A DNA stretch of 64,000 nt. Origin: Oncomelania hupensis (lineage: Eukaryota; Mollusca; Gastropoda; Littorinimorpha; Pomatiopsidae). The stretch spans positions 22,413,492-22,477,491 of the forward strand of contig CM072525.1 of NCBI GenBank assembly GCA_036898135.1, in the 5' to 3' direction. Under the pieces are notes generated by a model, which had not been told where the DNA came from, ran no database searches, and saw only the letters and a program-made list of their open reading frames with translations. Numbering within the stretch: position 1 is the first letter of the stretch; every line of letters starts with the position of its first letter. This document shows, piece after piece, positions 36,498 through 47,969 of the stretch. Both the position numbers and the translations under genes were made by a program.

Positions 36498-37690
36498 AAA
36501 GGCGATATCAGTGAAAGAATTACAGTAGGAGTGTGGAAAATATTTCAGTAGTATATTTTGTTGGGTGGAGGTGGGGTGGGGTGGTTGAAAATGTAAGTAG
36601 TTTGGCCTGCATTCAATATTACTAGCATGACAAGTTGACTATGTTCTCAGTATTTATTATTGTTGGTTTGTCTGTTTTAGGAAATGAACATGAGGACTAT
36701 TTACCAAATTACTAGTAATTAGTATTTGCTTTGATATTTGTGTTTATTTAAACTTTACAGAGCAAAATGACATGTTATTTTGATTTACACCTGTGACGCG
36801 ACAGATTTATTCGACCTGCGGAAGGGAGTGGAGAATCGGGGAATTATTAAAGCTTGATTATTAGGACTGAAAACTACCTAATGAAACTTTTGTTTTAGGT
36901 TTGTAATCTTTGTTTGACTATTTGAACTGAGCTGATGTAGCTGCTTGCAATTAAACAAAAGATTACTTGACGGACGAGGGATTTAAGAGGGAGGGGGGGG
37001 GAGGGAAGGGGCATTATGATAGGGTTTATTTTAGAAAAATGATTGATTCAGGCCATGTTCTTGATATATTATTATGTGTTTGAGTTATTATAGACTTGCT
37101 AAACACTTGTTTTATTTCTAATATGTTTAAAAACACTATGCATTATGGATGGGTACAGAATAAAATTGTGCGTACTGTTTTAATTTGTTTATGTTCAGTA
37201 TTGTGTGAATGGTGTATAATGTGAATGTTCTCATCTTATCTCAATTCACTGCCATATTGCTGCCATCTTCCTGATTGTTTTGATACCAAATACATGCATG
37301 GGAAAATTCTGGTTGTGAAGTAATGATCATTTTACAATTCAAAACTTTGAAGGCAATTTCTGGAAATTAGCCCCCGAGAAAATAAAATATTTAAAAAAAT
37401 CATAAAACATCAACCAATAAAGATAAAACAATTCTGTTTTTTGCATTTTGAAGATTATTTTTAGTACTTTGTTAATAAATAAATAAGTAATTTTTCATAT
37501 TTTGACACTTTAGCCTGGTTTTCTCATGCTGCAACACATATGTGATGTAGGTTCTTAAAATCCCTCAACGCATAAATGGACCGAAAATTTACGGCAGAAC
37601 ATTTACCTTTATACCTTGAAACTATGCATACTAAATTAAATTGTCCGTATTTAATGCGCTTTTATCAGTCTCAAAAAGCTACTCCGGATT
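36498..37690. other. Unassigned AT-rich DNA
   Basis: No domain, RNA or repeat recognised in 1.2 kb. Compatible with an intron or 3' UTR of the preceding candidate, but nothing proves it. Confidence 0.45.
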
Positions 37691-37694
37691 GTGG

Positions 37695-37818
37695 CCACCA
37701 AGGTTCGTCGTCAAGACTGCTTGAAGTTTGTCAAAGTCGGGATCGAAACCCCCCACCCCCCTCCCCACATCCCACAAGACGTGCGTTCATAATGCGTGCA
37801 ATATGGTCCAGTTAGCCA
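37695..37818 (-). mobile_element. Possible tRNA-derived SINE head
   Basis: On the minus strand an A-box-like TGGCTAACTGG is followed about 65 bases later by a B-box-like GGTTTCGATCCC. The spacing is lengthened by a C-rich run at 37750-37770. No second copy was found. Confidence 0.35.
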
Positions 37819-38485
37819 CAGTACCCATGCAAAACATTAACGAAATATTGCATTGTTCTTGTAATTTTAGAAAAGGTGTACGTGTAGTTTTATAGAAAGA
37901 ATAAAGACAAACTAGAAAGACGTAGTTCCGATCATGTCCTAGACGGGTGAGTGCCGACCACACAAATATACCCAGTAAGCACTATGTCCCTTCTCTCATA
38001 CACCCGTTTAATTTGATGGACTTGTTCTGCCGACTGTGGACACTTTCTGCACTGAACATGTGAGGTTCTGGTTGTTGTGACTTTTACAAACGTGTTCCAG
38101 TTCCAAGTTTGTCTTCTGTTTCTTTCTTTTCTCCCTTCCTTCCTTCCTTTCTTGTTCTGTCTTTTCTAAGGCAGTCCAGTCTTCAGTATCATATCCCCGC
38201 GGGAAAGCCCGATTACTACCAAGTACCATAACTCGCTCAACTGTGTGGTCTCTCTTCTTCTCCCACAACGCGACCGGAAGCGTGGCGCCATAGCGAGGCT
38301 TTCAATGTTCCAAGCGAGGCTAGGTTCTTGACATCGAGGCTCGCGACAACACATCGAAGCTCATTTGCATTTTGCGCGCTTGAATGGAGGTAAGGCGCTA
38401 GAATACCTATCCTGCAGACAAAGCTCAGGAGGTTAATTGATAAAAAGGAGGGCGTGTGAAATGGGAAGGACTCTTCTTCTTCTTC
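37819..38485. other. Unassigned DNA
   Basis: Overlapping ORFs of 62-127 codons on the minus strand have no known motif; no gene supported. Confidence 0.45.
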
Positions 38486-38498
38486 TTCGTCTTCTTCT

Positions 38499-38550
<52 letters not shown>

Positions 38551-38566
38551 ACATCATCATCATACA
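38486..38566. repeat. (CTT)n/(CAT)n microsatellite
   Basis: CTT units then about 20 CAT units. Confidence 0.95.
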
Positions 38567-38646
38567 ATAAAAACTGAAAGTATCAAAATAATATCCGCTT
38601 GGAGGATTTCTTCCTAACACTCGTCATTTATTGACTTCATGTCTAG

Positions 38647-39270
38647 TTTATTGATTGATTGAGTGATTGATTGTTGCTTTAGGTCCAGCGGACTCTTCCG
38701 AGCCAAATCAGGACCGGACAACCCCCAATCCGCATAAAAGATCTGCCGAAACAACCCTAGTGGGAAAATTGAATGCCCTCCACCGGCCAGTCACTTTACA
38801 ATAAAGACATCCCACGCAGGGGACAGCTGAGGCTTTACCCCAACTACTCGAACCCCCGGTTACAAAAACAAAATAGAATACAAACATCATTATAAATCAT
38901 CAACAAAACACATACATATAAAATATATATATATATATAGTGCTAAATAATAACATCATAGGAAGCCCTAGTGACCACCCGGCAGAAAGCGTCCAACACT
39001 CCCAAGCTAATCCAACAGACCCCATACACAAACAAGGAGTCTTGTCCAGGAAGAGTTTTCAAGAAAAAAGGTAGGTCATTGATCTAGCGAAGAAGAAGAT
39101 AGTATAGCAGAGTGATAGGACAGATCAGGAATGGGAAAGAGCAAATGAGGAAGACAGCGACAGTGGGAATTTAAAGCACTAAATTTCCAGAAAGTGGGGA
39201 TACTATTTATACTGAAACCCCCGGCACTCCCACGGGGGTACTGTTGCCGCAGTGAATCAGTCATGCCTAC
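38647..39270 (-). mobile_element. Interspersed repeat R1, copy 3
   Basis: Minus-strand copy with the (AATC)n-type tail at 38648-38675 and all internal landmarks, including the TATA-like box. It lacks the first ~90 bp present in copies 1 and 2. A (TA)n expansion sits at 38921-38938. Confidence 0.85.
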
Positions 39271-39850
39271 AAATCATGTCTAGTAGTCCTAAACATAGTT
39301 CTATTGAAAACAACAGTAAGTTTAGATCTTTTACTACGCACACTAGCTCAATGCCTATGTGAGCAGCACTCTTAGGTTCTCCCACATTTTGCTGGCTGCG
39401 GGCTATTTATAGCTTTTTTTTTTTTTTTGTAAATCAGTTTATAGTCCCCTCTCTTCCCGATAAGGATTTTCAGAGAGGAGACTTCTTGCCTACACCCTCC
39501 CTTTCAGTGAAAGGAAAGGAAAGAAGAGCACCGGCGAAGCTATTTATAGCTAGCTTGGCTGAACTAACTTCAAAACCTAAAAGCTTTGGTTGAGTCAGTG
39601 TGTACGCCAGAGAACAACACGGACCAACACCAAGAAGATTTTCTTCCACTCACTATCTTCACTTAGAACATCCTGGGCAATTCCAGTGTTGGCTCAACAT
39701 CAAATTGAGGGCTATCAAACTGCATGGCCCTACCATCTGTTAGCAGCTATTATAAATTGAAAGTATCGCACCTCGACGCCTAAGCATGTTTTTTTTTCTT
39801 CTTTTTTTTACTCTCCATTATTGCCTGCACCCACCCATCCCTCTCCCCGT
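39271..39850. other. Unassigned DNA
   Basis: Two CTATTTATAGCT phrases (about 39403 and 39540) flank about 130 bp; T-rich runs. No gene was seen. Confidence 0.45.
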
Positions 39851-39854
39851 CCAA

Positions 39855-40785
39855 CCCAGTAGTTTGGGGGAAAATAGGATTTAAAATTTAAAAAAAATTA
39901 CGTCACCATGATGCCGTCATACATACTTTTTTGTTAGATAGTAGGGTTCACTATTTTGTATCTAAATACCAAGTTTCTAAGAAATCATTTTATTTGTTTC
40001 AAAGAAAAGTGCGCTAAATAAATAACTACATCAAAACTGAAAATATTACGTCACTCGATATACATAAGTTCTGACTAAGGCTCAACGCAGCTGTACATTC
40101 TCATTACAAACAAAGTTTCAAGGAAATGTAAAACCAAAAGGTGCCGCAATCAGTATTACATCACTAGATTTGCATGAAGTTTGGTTTTACGTTGGAGGCA
40201 TAGGGAAAGTCTAAGTATACACCAAACTTGAATCAAATCCCCCCAGTCCTTTGGGAGAAAAATAAGATTAGGAAAAAAAATGACGTCACGATGTTGACAT
40301 CACACAATGACGTCACTCATACTATATTTTCCTTTAAGGCTCAAGGCATCTGTACACTGTCCAATTACATACAAAGTTTAAAAAATATATATTTATTTAC
40401 ACTTTTTTTAAATGACGTCACGATAACTACATCACATCATTTGCATAAGTTTGGTTTTAACCGGGGAAAGTTTAAATATGGACTAATCTTGAACCAAATC
40501 CATCCACTAGTTTAGGAGAAAATAAGATTAGAAGAAAAATAAACACCACAAATTATGACCTCACCATGATGACTCATACAACATACTTTTTTGTTGTTGT
40601 TGTCGTCTGTAAGGGTTTACTATTTCCTAACTAAATACCAAGTGTCAAAGAAATTCGTCTGTTAGTTTCAGAGAAAGGTGTTCAAATATCACCTCCAGAC
40701 GTACGCCGGACGCTGGACACCGGGCGCCGGACGGCGGACAAAGCCATAAACAATAGTTTCCAGAGCTTTACAATTCGGGAACTAA
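39855..40785 (+). repeat. Family MR repeat, long array
   Basis: Three to four degenerate ~240-bp units. Each has TTGGGGGAAAATARGATT or similar, an ACGTCACSATG phrase, GACTAAGGCTCAACGC or similar, AAGTTTGGTTTTAAC and GGGAAAGTYTAARTAT. It ends with GGACGCTGGACACCGGGCGC. The same units surround LINE B at 12160-13195. Origin unknown. Confidence 0.75.
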
Positions 40786-40825
40786 TAAAGGAAAGAAACA
40801 AACAAACAAGTCTAAGACAGAGTAT

Positions 40826-41090
40826 GGCGGTAGCATCGTATCCAATAGCATCAGATCTAGGACCAAGGTGAACACTGAGAGGGAATTACAGTTGTACGGA
40901 AGTTATGCTGGAACGTTGAATATTTGTTTAAAAATAATATAGAAGTATCGCGCCTGCACCACCATCACGCCTGCGTATATGCCAGTGTATTGATTTTGCA
41001 GAGCTTCGTATCGTATTAGACCTAGACCAAGGTGAACACTGAGAGGGAGTTAATGCTGTTACGGTTAGTTATTCTGGAACGTTGCGTCGT
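40826..41090 (+). repeat. Dispersed ~85-bp duplication
   Basis: GACCAAGGTGAACACTGAGA GGGARTTA through TCTGGAACGTTG occurs at 40861-40920 and again at 41027-41082 with a few changes. Confidence 0.75.
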
Positions 41091-41429
41091 CGGATATACG
41101 TCGTCCAGGTATTGGCTTGGTGAAGTGTGGCGTCAAAAGGCATGATGAAAGAGCGTTGAAGCGTGACGCTCTGTTGTTCATAAAAATAGTGCGCAAGTGT
41201 GCACATACCTGTAGGGGATGGGAAGAGGAGGGGAAGGTGAAGAGGTGGGAGGGTTGGGGAGGGGGGTCAGGGTAGTCTTGCTATTTTAAGTTTAGATCTT
41301 AGATCTCCTGAAATAAATTCTGCAGCAATTAAAATATGAATAAAGATAAAATTTTAAAAAATATACATTTTTTTAAAATACGTAAATAAATTATTATTTT
41401 AAAAACACATCTGTCTTTCTGTCTGTCTC

Positions 41430-41448
41430 TCTCCTCTCTCTCAGAAGA

Positions 41449-41519
<71 letters not shown>

Positions 41520-41570
41520 CAATACTGGATGCTATATACGCGCCTTTCCCCAAATCTCCAATGAGGCTCA
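41430..41570 (-). mobile_element. Retroposon 3' end, family TRI, copy 2, with (CTA)n tail
   Basis: About 24 CTA units (41449-41518) then ACTGGATGCTATATACGCGC CTTTCCC, the same end as 18976-19025. Only the tail and 3' terminus are recognisable. Confidence 0.65.
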
Positions 41571-41599
41571 AAGGGCGGCGATCTGTACCAACATACACT

Positions 41600-41891
41600 C
41601 TCACCTGTATGCACACACATACACACAATCAAACACACACCCAATCACACACACACACACACACACACACTCAATTACGTTATTACAGCATAATATTCAG
41701 CTCAAACAAACATACCCGATACACAACATTTGTACCCTTGCGTGCATATGCAAGTAATCACACATACACATACCCACACGCACACACACATATACACACA
41801 CCCACACACACACACACCCACACACAAGCACAAACACACCTACCCACCCGCACACTCACAACACGACACACACACATTCACACACACAAAA

Positions 41892-41929
<38 letters not shown>

Positions 41930-41930
41930 T
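41600..41930. repeat. Impure (CA)n tracts
   Basis: Two CA clusters (41600-41680, 41758-41926) with short interruptions. Confidence 0.95.
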
Positions 41931-42416
41931 GAAGTTCGGGTTGAGGAATGCGCATAGATGCTAGGAGGGTGATGATAGGGATGAGTGGAGGTGTTGTGAT
42001 TAGAAAGTTTTAGACCAAAGATTTTTCAGTTTTACACAAACTGCTCGCTCAATGTTTAATTTTCCAATTCCACAATCACTTCCCCTCTGGCTGAACAGCC
42101 TCCCTTGGGATGAAAATTGAACTAGCATTTAACTTATTTTTCGCACTTTTGCATGTTTACTAGCTCGTTTTGAATCTTCTTTGGTCTCACTTTTCCCCCC
42201 TCAATTTGGTTATATTTATTATAATCATAAAATTATTTAAATGGGTAAAATCTATAAACTTTATTTCCATCGACAACCCTTTAAAAACTCATTAATCATC
42301 CGCAGGACAGTTTGTTAATTATTTATTTAAACTTTTTTATGTTAGAAACCTTAATTACATCCTTCGATATTTTGTTAAAATATATTTGATTTTTATTTTA
42401 TTGTATTTTAATTCAA
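41931..42416. other. Unassigned AT-rich DNA
   Basis: No feature recognised. A phrase TTAAACYTTTTATGTTWRAA near 42325 is repeated on the far side of the GAT tract at about 42590, suggesting local duplication. Confidence 0.45.
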
Positions 42417-42442
42417 CAGAAGAAGAAGAAGAAGAAGAAGAA

Positions 42443-42474
<32 letters not shown>

Positions 42475-42484
42475 CGACGATGAC

Positions 42485-42546
<62 letters not shown>
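42417..42546. repeat. (GAA)n(GAT)n microsatellite
   Basis: Eight GAA units followed by more than 30 GAT/GAC units. Poly-Ser and poly-Asp ORFs here are translations of this tract. Confidence 0.97.
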
Positions 42547-42547
<1 letters not shown>

Positions 42548-42673
42548 AAAAAAGAAGCATCCACAGATTGGTTTGGTAAATTTATCATTTAAACCTTTTA
42601 TGTTTAATATCTTACTTTAAATCCTTCACATTTTAAAACTAATTTGAATGTTAATCTAATGTTATTGTTTATA

Positions 42674-42835
42674 CAGAAGAAGAAGAAGAAGAAGAAGAAG
42701 AAGAAGAAGAAGAAGAAGAAGAAGAAGAAGAAAAACAACAACAAAACAACAACAAAACAACAACAACAACAAAATGAAGAACAAGATGATAAACAAGAAT
42801 ACGAAGAAAAAGAACAAGAAGAACAAGAACTAGAA
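42674..42835. repeat. (GAA)n(CAA)n compound microsatellite
   Basis: About 19 GAA units, then AACAAC-type units, then AAGAA/CAAGAA units. LINE copy H begins at its right edge. Confidence 0.95.
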
Positions 42836-42839
42836 TAAC

Positions 42840-43328
42840 AAGAAACCTGACAGAACAGAAAAAAAATCCTCCCAATTCTTCGAGAAGAAGTTGAGGCAGC
42901 AGTGCAATCGCAGAAGAAGAGGAAGCAGCGGAAGTGGACAACATACCCGCAGAATTGCTTCAAGCACGAGGAGAAGCGAAGATGGACGCGTGGGGAGTGG
43001 CCAACACCATTGACCCAGTCGCTTGTCATCACTCTCCCAAAAATGGTAACCTTCAGGAATGTAAAAATTACCGCTCCCTCGGCTTCATCAGCCATCCTGG
43101 CAAGGTCCTCCTTAAAATAATACTCAACAGGGTTGAAACCCCAAGCTGAACAAATCATAGCTAAAGAACAAGGAGGATTCAGGGCATAGCGAAGTACCAC
43201 TGTACAGATTTTCAACCTCAGAAGAATGTGCTAGAAATACCTACAGCCCCAGCAATATATACAGTCAGCTCTGTGGGCAACCATGAGAGTGTACAACATC
43301 AGCCCTAATATTATTGAAGTCATCAAAA
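42840..43328 (+). mobile_element. LINE-1fam copy H, 5' part (RT linker and fingers)
   Basis: Reaches further 5' than other copies. Frames contain EILPILREEVEAAVQ-like text, then NIPAELLQARGEAKMDAWG, HHSPKNGNLQECKNYRSLGF and LLKIILNRVETPS, then (frameshifted) GGFRA-like and STTVQIFNLR. Stops and frameshifts are frequent. It stops at AAGTCATCAAAA, where another LINE is inserted. Confidence 0.88.
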
Positions 43329-43467
43329 TTTAATTCAATCAATTCAATCAATTTACTTAACGTCTGTTCATAAATTAGGTGATTTTACACTTTAACACCC
43401 AAAAAACAAATAATAATATAAATAATAATGTGGAAAAAGGAAAAACAAATAAATATATAAAATAAAT

Positions 43468-43537
<70 letters not shown>

Positions 43538-43995
43538 AAGAAGAAGAAGAAGAAGAAGAAGAAGAAGAAGAAGAAGAAAGAATACAGCAGCAACAACAAA
43601 CCAGTAAGAACTTAGATTGATTAAACAATGTAACCTATCTTTGAAACACCATGATCTTAACATCTCACATACATCCAATAAAATAATTAAAAACGTTTTT
43701 CTATCTGTGTACACGATGCGATTGTCAGCATCAATTCATTATCAGTTAATATCTTTTCTACATCAATATACTGTGTGAAAACAATATTAATATTATTTTC
43801 TGTACATAGTTTGTTCAGACATGGCCAAAGAAATATCAAATGTTCAACAGTCAGAGCATTTGAACATAAACATTTAACGTCTTTAGAAAATTTAGTTTTC
43901 TATTAATTTAATTTTAACTTGTAGACAATTTTTGTCAAATGTCTGGAGCTGGACAAAATATTATTGTGTACATTTTAAAGAAAATAATTGTCTAA
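43329..43995 (-). mobile_element. Third LINE family (LINE-3fam), 3' end, nested in LINE copy H
   Basis: 667-bp minus-strand insertion with exact borders: AAGTCATCAAAA (43317-43328) and AAGTCATGAAAA (43996-44007) form a 12-bp target duplication with one mismatch. In reverse, about 60 codons read CLCSNALTVEHLIFLWPCLN, the Cys/His signature near the C-terminus of R1/Jockey-type LINE ORFs. After that come the (CTT)n/(ATT)n tract and a TTGAATTGATTGAATTAAA tail at the left border. 5'-truncated. Confidence 0.9.
43470..43580. repeat. (AAT)n(AAG)n microsatellite inside LINE-3fam
   Basis: About 13 AAT then about 24 AAG units in the 3' region of the nested LINE. Confidence 0.95.
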
Positions 43996-45030
43996 AAGTC
44001 ATGAAAAGCCTGTACAACAAGGCTACCAGTGCAGTCCTCCACAACAGCGCCATCGAAAGCTGGTTCAGAAGATCAATCGGCGTGCGTCAAGGATGCCTAC
44101 TCTCTCCAACACTCTTCAATATCTTCCTAGAGCGCATCATGTTAGATCCCCTTGCAGATCACGAAAGCACAGTCAGCAAAGGAGTTAGAGCAACCACCAA
44201 CCTCCGATTTGCGGATGACATTGATGGATTGGCTTCAGAGGAACAAGAACTTGAAAAGCTGGTACAGAGGCTTGCCACCATCTCCCGAGCCTTTGGAATG
44301 GAAATAAGTGCAGAGAAGACCAAAATTATGACCAACAACACCAATGGCATCAACACGGACATCAAAGACCAAGGCCAATCCCTCAACACAGTACATAGTT
44401 TCAAATATTTAGAAGCCATTGTATCAGACAATGGGTCTCGACAGGCAATCCTCTCCTAGATCGCACAAAAAACTGCTGCCCTGACAAATTGAAGCCCATT
44501 TGGAAAGACAGACCATCAGTCTACACTTCAAGGTAAGGCTTCTGCACTCCCTTGTCATCACCATCATCCTATACGCTTGCAAAATATGGACCCTCACAGC
44601 AGACCTACAACGAAGATTACAAAGCATAAAGATGAGGTGCTACAGAAAATTAAATTTTCTGTAGCACCTCATCTTTATTTTCTGGGCATTTCCTACACCC
44701 AGTACATCATTAGCAACTAAGTCCGACAGACCATCACCCAAGTAATTGAACAACACGATGACATGCTAACACAGGTTAAGAAACGGAAACTCCGATGGTA
44801 TCGCCACGTCACCAGAGTATCATGCCTTGCAAAACAATCAAGCAAGGCACGGTGCAAGGATGCAGAAGAAGAAGGGAGACATAAAAAGAGGTGGGAGAAC
44901 AACATTCGAGAATGGACTGGCTTGACACCTAGCGAAGCCATGAGGTTTGCCGAGGACAAAGAAAGATGGAGTACGCTGGTTAATCCATCATCTGTGGTGC
45001 CCCAACGATCTTCGAGTTACTGGATAGGAT
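43996..45030 (+). mobile_element. LINE-1fam copy H, 3' part
   Basis: Resumes exactly after the nested insertion with KSLYNKATSAVLHNS. It includes RRSIGVRQGCLLSPTLFNIF, TNLRFADDIDGLASEEQEL and MEISAEKTKIMTNNTNGIN, with a TAG stop after ILS (about 44457). Further 3' the family's CYRK region is disrupted by a 49-bp palindrome at 44628-44676. The C-terminal RHKKRWENNIREWTG and two GGATA units close the copy. Confidence 0.92.
44628..44676. repeat. Perfect 23-bp-arm palindrome inside LINE copy H
   Basis: AAAGATGAGGTGCTACAGAA AAT (44628-44650), TAA, then its exact complement (44654-44676). The left arm is normal LINE sequence; the right arm and spacer are absent from the other copies, so this is an inverted snap-back duplication. 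Confidence 0.95.
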
Positions 45031-45575
45031 AGGAACAAGAAGATCAAAAACAAGAAAAACAAGAAGCCTGATGGAATAAAAGCAAGACTGCAAGCCATTC
45101 AAATGTGTTTCCAAATACCCACACTCATACCCCAAAACCAACATATTCACAAGTGTCAATTTTCTTGGTGGTGTATTGATTCGGCTTTATCCTAACGAAG
45201 AAAAGGGAAAACATGGAATGATAGGCCACGATGTAAAATATCAGCAAGCAAAAAACAATTTTCAAAAAACGTGTTTAGAAAATATTGAAGCACGATGGCC
45301 TTGACCTTTGAGAAAGTACAGATACGAATGATCAGATATGCTTCACAACAGTTAAATTATCCGCAGAATAAAAATGATGGATTTCGTTTAAGTTATTCTT
45401 GAGATAAGGCTGAAAGTGTGTTTTGAAGACACAAAAAAATAGTGAAATTTGGAGCGACTGACCGACCGACCCACGGTCCGACCGATTGACATACCGACAT
45501 TTCGTTCGTTCTGATTTCCCATCGTCTATTTCAAAGTATTTCCAGATAAATACAAACAATTGGGCTGTGGTTAAG
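45031..45575. other. Unassigned DNA
   Basis: No coding or repeat signature recognised; CCGACCGACCCACGG-type short repeats near 45460. Confidence 0.45.
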
Positions 45576-45762
45576 GTTAATTGTAGATTATTGTCACACG
45601 ACACCGGAGCGTGTAGGTGACTGTTCACATGATTCTGACACCAGCGAGCCAGTTGATGGTAAGGCTAACAGAATATTGTTGCACAGTGGCCAATCCGGGA
45701 TTCGAACCAGGGACCTTTCGGTTACTAGTAAGCCGCTCTACCAACTGAGCTAACTGGCTCCA
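45576..45762 (-). mobile_element. tRNA-derived SINE, family S1, copy 2
   Basis: Matches 7646-7833 along its length. On the minus strand the tRNA-like head has TTAGCTCAGTTGGTAGAGCG and GGTTCGAATCCC. Confidence 0.87.
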
Positions 45763-46439
45763 TGGGCTAGGGGCGGTGTTAGGTGGTTGAAAACTGAGGG
45801 GTGGACCGATGGTGACAACAGGCTTAGCTAGAACCCATCGGATCTTCGACCTGATAGTAATCTGTGTAAGTAAGCCTGTCGACGCACCATCAGCTAAAAG
45901 TCGCCCTGTCTGTTTTTGCTGTGAGCCCCTCTTATAAGTTGTGATAGTTAGTTAGTTAAATAGATTAACGTCCCCGGACACACAAGCGTATAGGGGACGA
46001 TATCTCTTAGTTGTGATACAACTGTCTGTGTGCACTTAAATAGAGGTGGTACGAAATACTTCCTTTCATTGAATATCGTCGTAACTTAAAGTATTTAATA
46101 TTAACGAAGTTTATTTTTATGTTTTTGTTTTTGGCGTACATGTGTGATAAGAATATATACGTTTTTTTGTTGTTGTTTTTTTAGAGTGGGATGGGGAGGA
46201 GTTGATGCCAGTGTTAGTTTTTTTTTTAGAACTGTCGTTTATTTTGCATATCATGCTTTTGTTTATTCATTTTTGACACAGATGGCTGTGCATAATTCGG
46301 TTGATGGTAATAAATATTGGTTGAAATGAATTGAATTGGATTAAATTAAACGTAGAACTTTGTAACGTGCTGCTTTTTAAGTGAATCGCAGACGACCTTT
46401 TTTCATCACACCCTGAAAGAAACGTTCCTTTGCGGAGGC
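45763..46439. other. Unassigned DNA with a retroposon-like end
   Basis: ATAGATTAACGTCCCCGGAC and TATAGGGGACGA (45960-46001) recur in LINE copy F (25275-25312) and may be a shared stem-loop 3' end. Otherwise nothing recognised. Confidence 0.5.
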
Positions 46440-46484
<45 letters not shown>

Positions 46485-46516
46485 CATTATCATCATCATC
46501 ATCATCATCATCATCA
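46440..46516. repeat. (AAT)n(CAT)n microsatellite
   Basis: About 15 AAT units then about 9 CAT units. Confidence 0.95.
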
Positions 46517-47506
46517 CCATATTGGATGAAATATAAATGTATAAATGTATATTGACCCAGCATTGATTGACAATAGTGTTTTACGACAAATGTTAATAAA
46601 GCAGTGTAGCGGAAGATTTTTTTTTCTTTCACGAAAACGGGTCGTTGGTGTGGGGTCATGGCTTTTGTCGAAAGGTGTCGCTAACTTGGAAATTACTACA
46701 GTAATTCCATTATTGTTAGCAAATGTTATCTAAATTACACTGTCACGGATTCGTTTTCAATGGGATAATCTATTGCCATGCTTCAGTTTCTCACTTCAAA
46801 TGCATCTTCCTGTGCGACTTTTACATGAAAACGTGACGCGATGCAAATGGAGCAATTCACAGCACCAGCAACCAATGGAACAGTACTCTAACAAACAACA
46901 ACAACAACAACAACAATACCAACAACAACTTTAAAAAAAAACAGTGTGGGGTCATACGTAAAATTTAGTCGCGTAATTCTCGTTTACACGTGAAGAAAAG
47001 TCGAGTTCACAAAGAGCAAAGTGTCACACAGGCGTGCTTTTACTCTGTTACAGCGACGCTAGTTCCAGTTTAATCCTGATGAATCATGACCCTATGTACA
47101 ATTCAGAACAAGAACAAGGCTTGATAAATGGACTGATAAAATGTGCAATAGGTATATAGAGATGTTACGTGTCTGGGATTGCCATCTGAACCTAGCGTGT
47201 CTGTTAGAATGGTCCCAGCTCAGGGACTTCCGATCTGTTCCGAGTTCCCTTTAGAAACTAGTGGGTGTGTGATTGCTGTCCAAAGTTTTTACGCATTTAA
47301 CCTTGTTTTACCTTGACAAAATTAAAAAAATAAATTCGAAAGTATGGTTTTATATGACGACTCGCTGTGATCTTTTGATCTTCTGTTTTTTCTGCCTTTA
47401 ATGAGTGTGTTGGTATATAATTGTTCCATTCAAATTGATTTTTATCTCTCTTTTTGCGTGCGTGTATGTGTGTGTGTGTGTTTGCGTGTGTGTGTCTTTT
47501 CCTATC
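46517..47506. other. Unassigned DNA ending in (GT)n
   Basis: No feature recognised, except CAA units near 46897-46930 and a GT tract at 47457-47497 next to LINE copy I. Confidence 0.5.
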
Positions 47507-47969
47507 CTATCCTATCCCTTAACTCAAAAGTCGTTGGGGCACCACAGATGATCGTTTAACCAGCGTACTCCTTCTTTCTCTGTCCTCAGCAACCCTCATG
47601 GCTTCGCTCAGTGTCAAGCCAGTCCATTCTCGAACGGTGTACAGAAAGTACGAAAAGAGCGAAAAGGACAGCGAAAAGAGCGAAAAGGACAGCGAAAAGA
47701 GCGAAAAGGAAACGTAAAGGGCAAAAATAAACGAGAAGGACTCCAAAATAGGAAACAGGAGCAAAAAAAACCAATGTGAGCAGGTTATCGTGTTGTCCAA
47801 TGGCTTAAATGATTGTCTGTCGGACTTCGCCGTTGGTGATGTGCTGGGTAAAGAAAATGCCCAGAAGACTTCTGTTAGCACCTCATCTCCCTGCTTTGTA
47901 ATATTGGTTGTGGGTCTGCTGTGAGTGTCCATGTTTCGCAAGAGCGTAGGAAGATGGACATGACAAAGG
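47507..47969 (-). mobile_element. LINE-1fam copy I, rearranged 3' fragment
   Basis: Starts with CTATCC repeats (tail). In reverse it has REWTGLTLSEAMRVAEDRER, then a foreign ~140-bp filler made of GAAAAGGACAGCGAAAAGAG units (47650-47715), then LDNTI-, YTQHI- and MDTHSR-region sequence. Its 5' end carries the insertion of the large inverted-repeat element; the last bases of the copy (AGCGCAGCAG) lie at 51848-51857. Confidence 0.88.

Noticed and set aside
42386..42592. Poly-Asp and poly-Ser ORFs
   Set aside because: Both come from the (GAT)n tract read on opposite strands.
43375..43714. Antisense Leu/Phe/Ile-rich ORFs resembling membrane segments
   Set aside because: They translate (AAT)n/(AAG)n in the nested LINE; the hydrophobicity is a codon artefact.
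45686..45762. A functional tRNA gene on the minus strand
   Set aside because: The A- and B-boxes are good, but the anticodon arm mispairs and the head is followed by the same SINE body as at 7646; a SINE is the better call.
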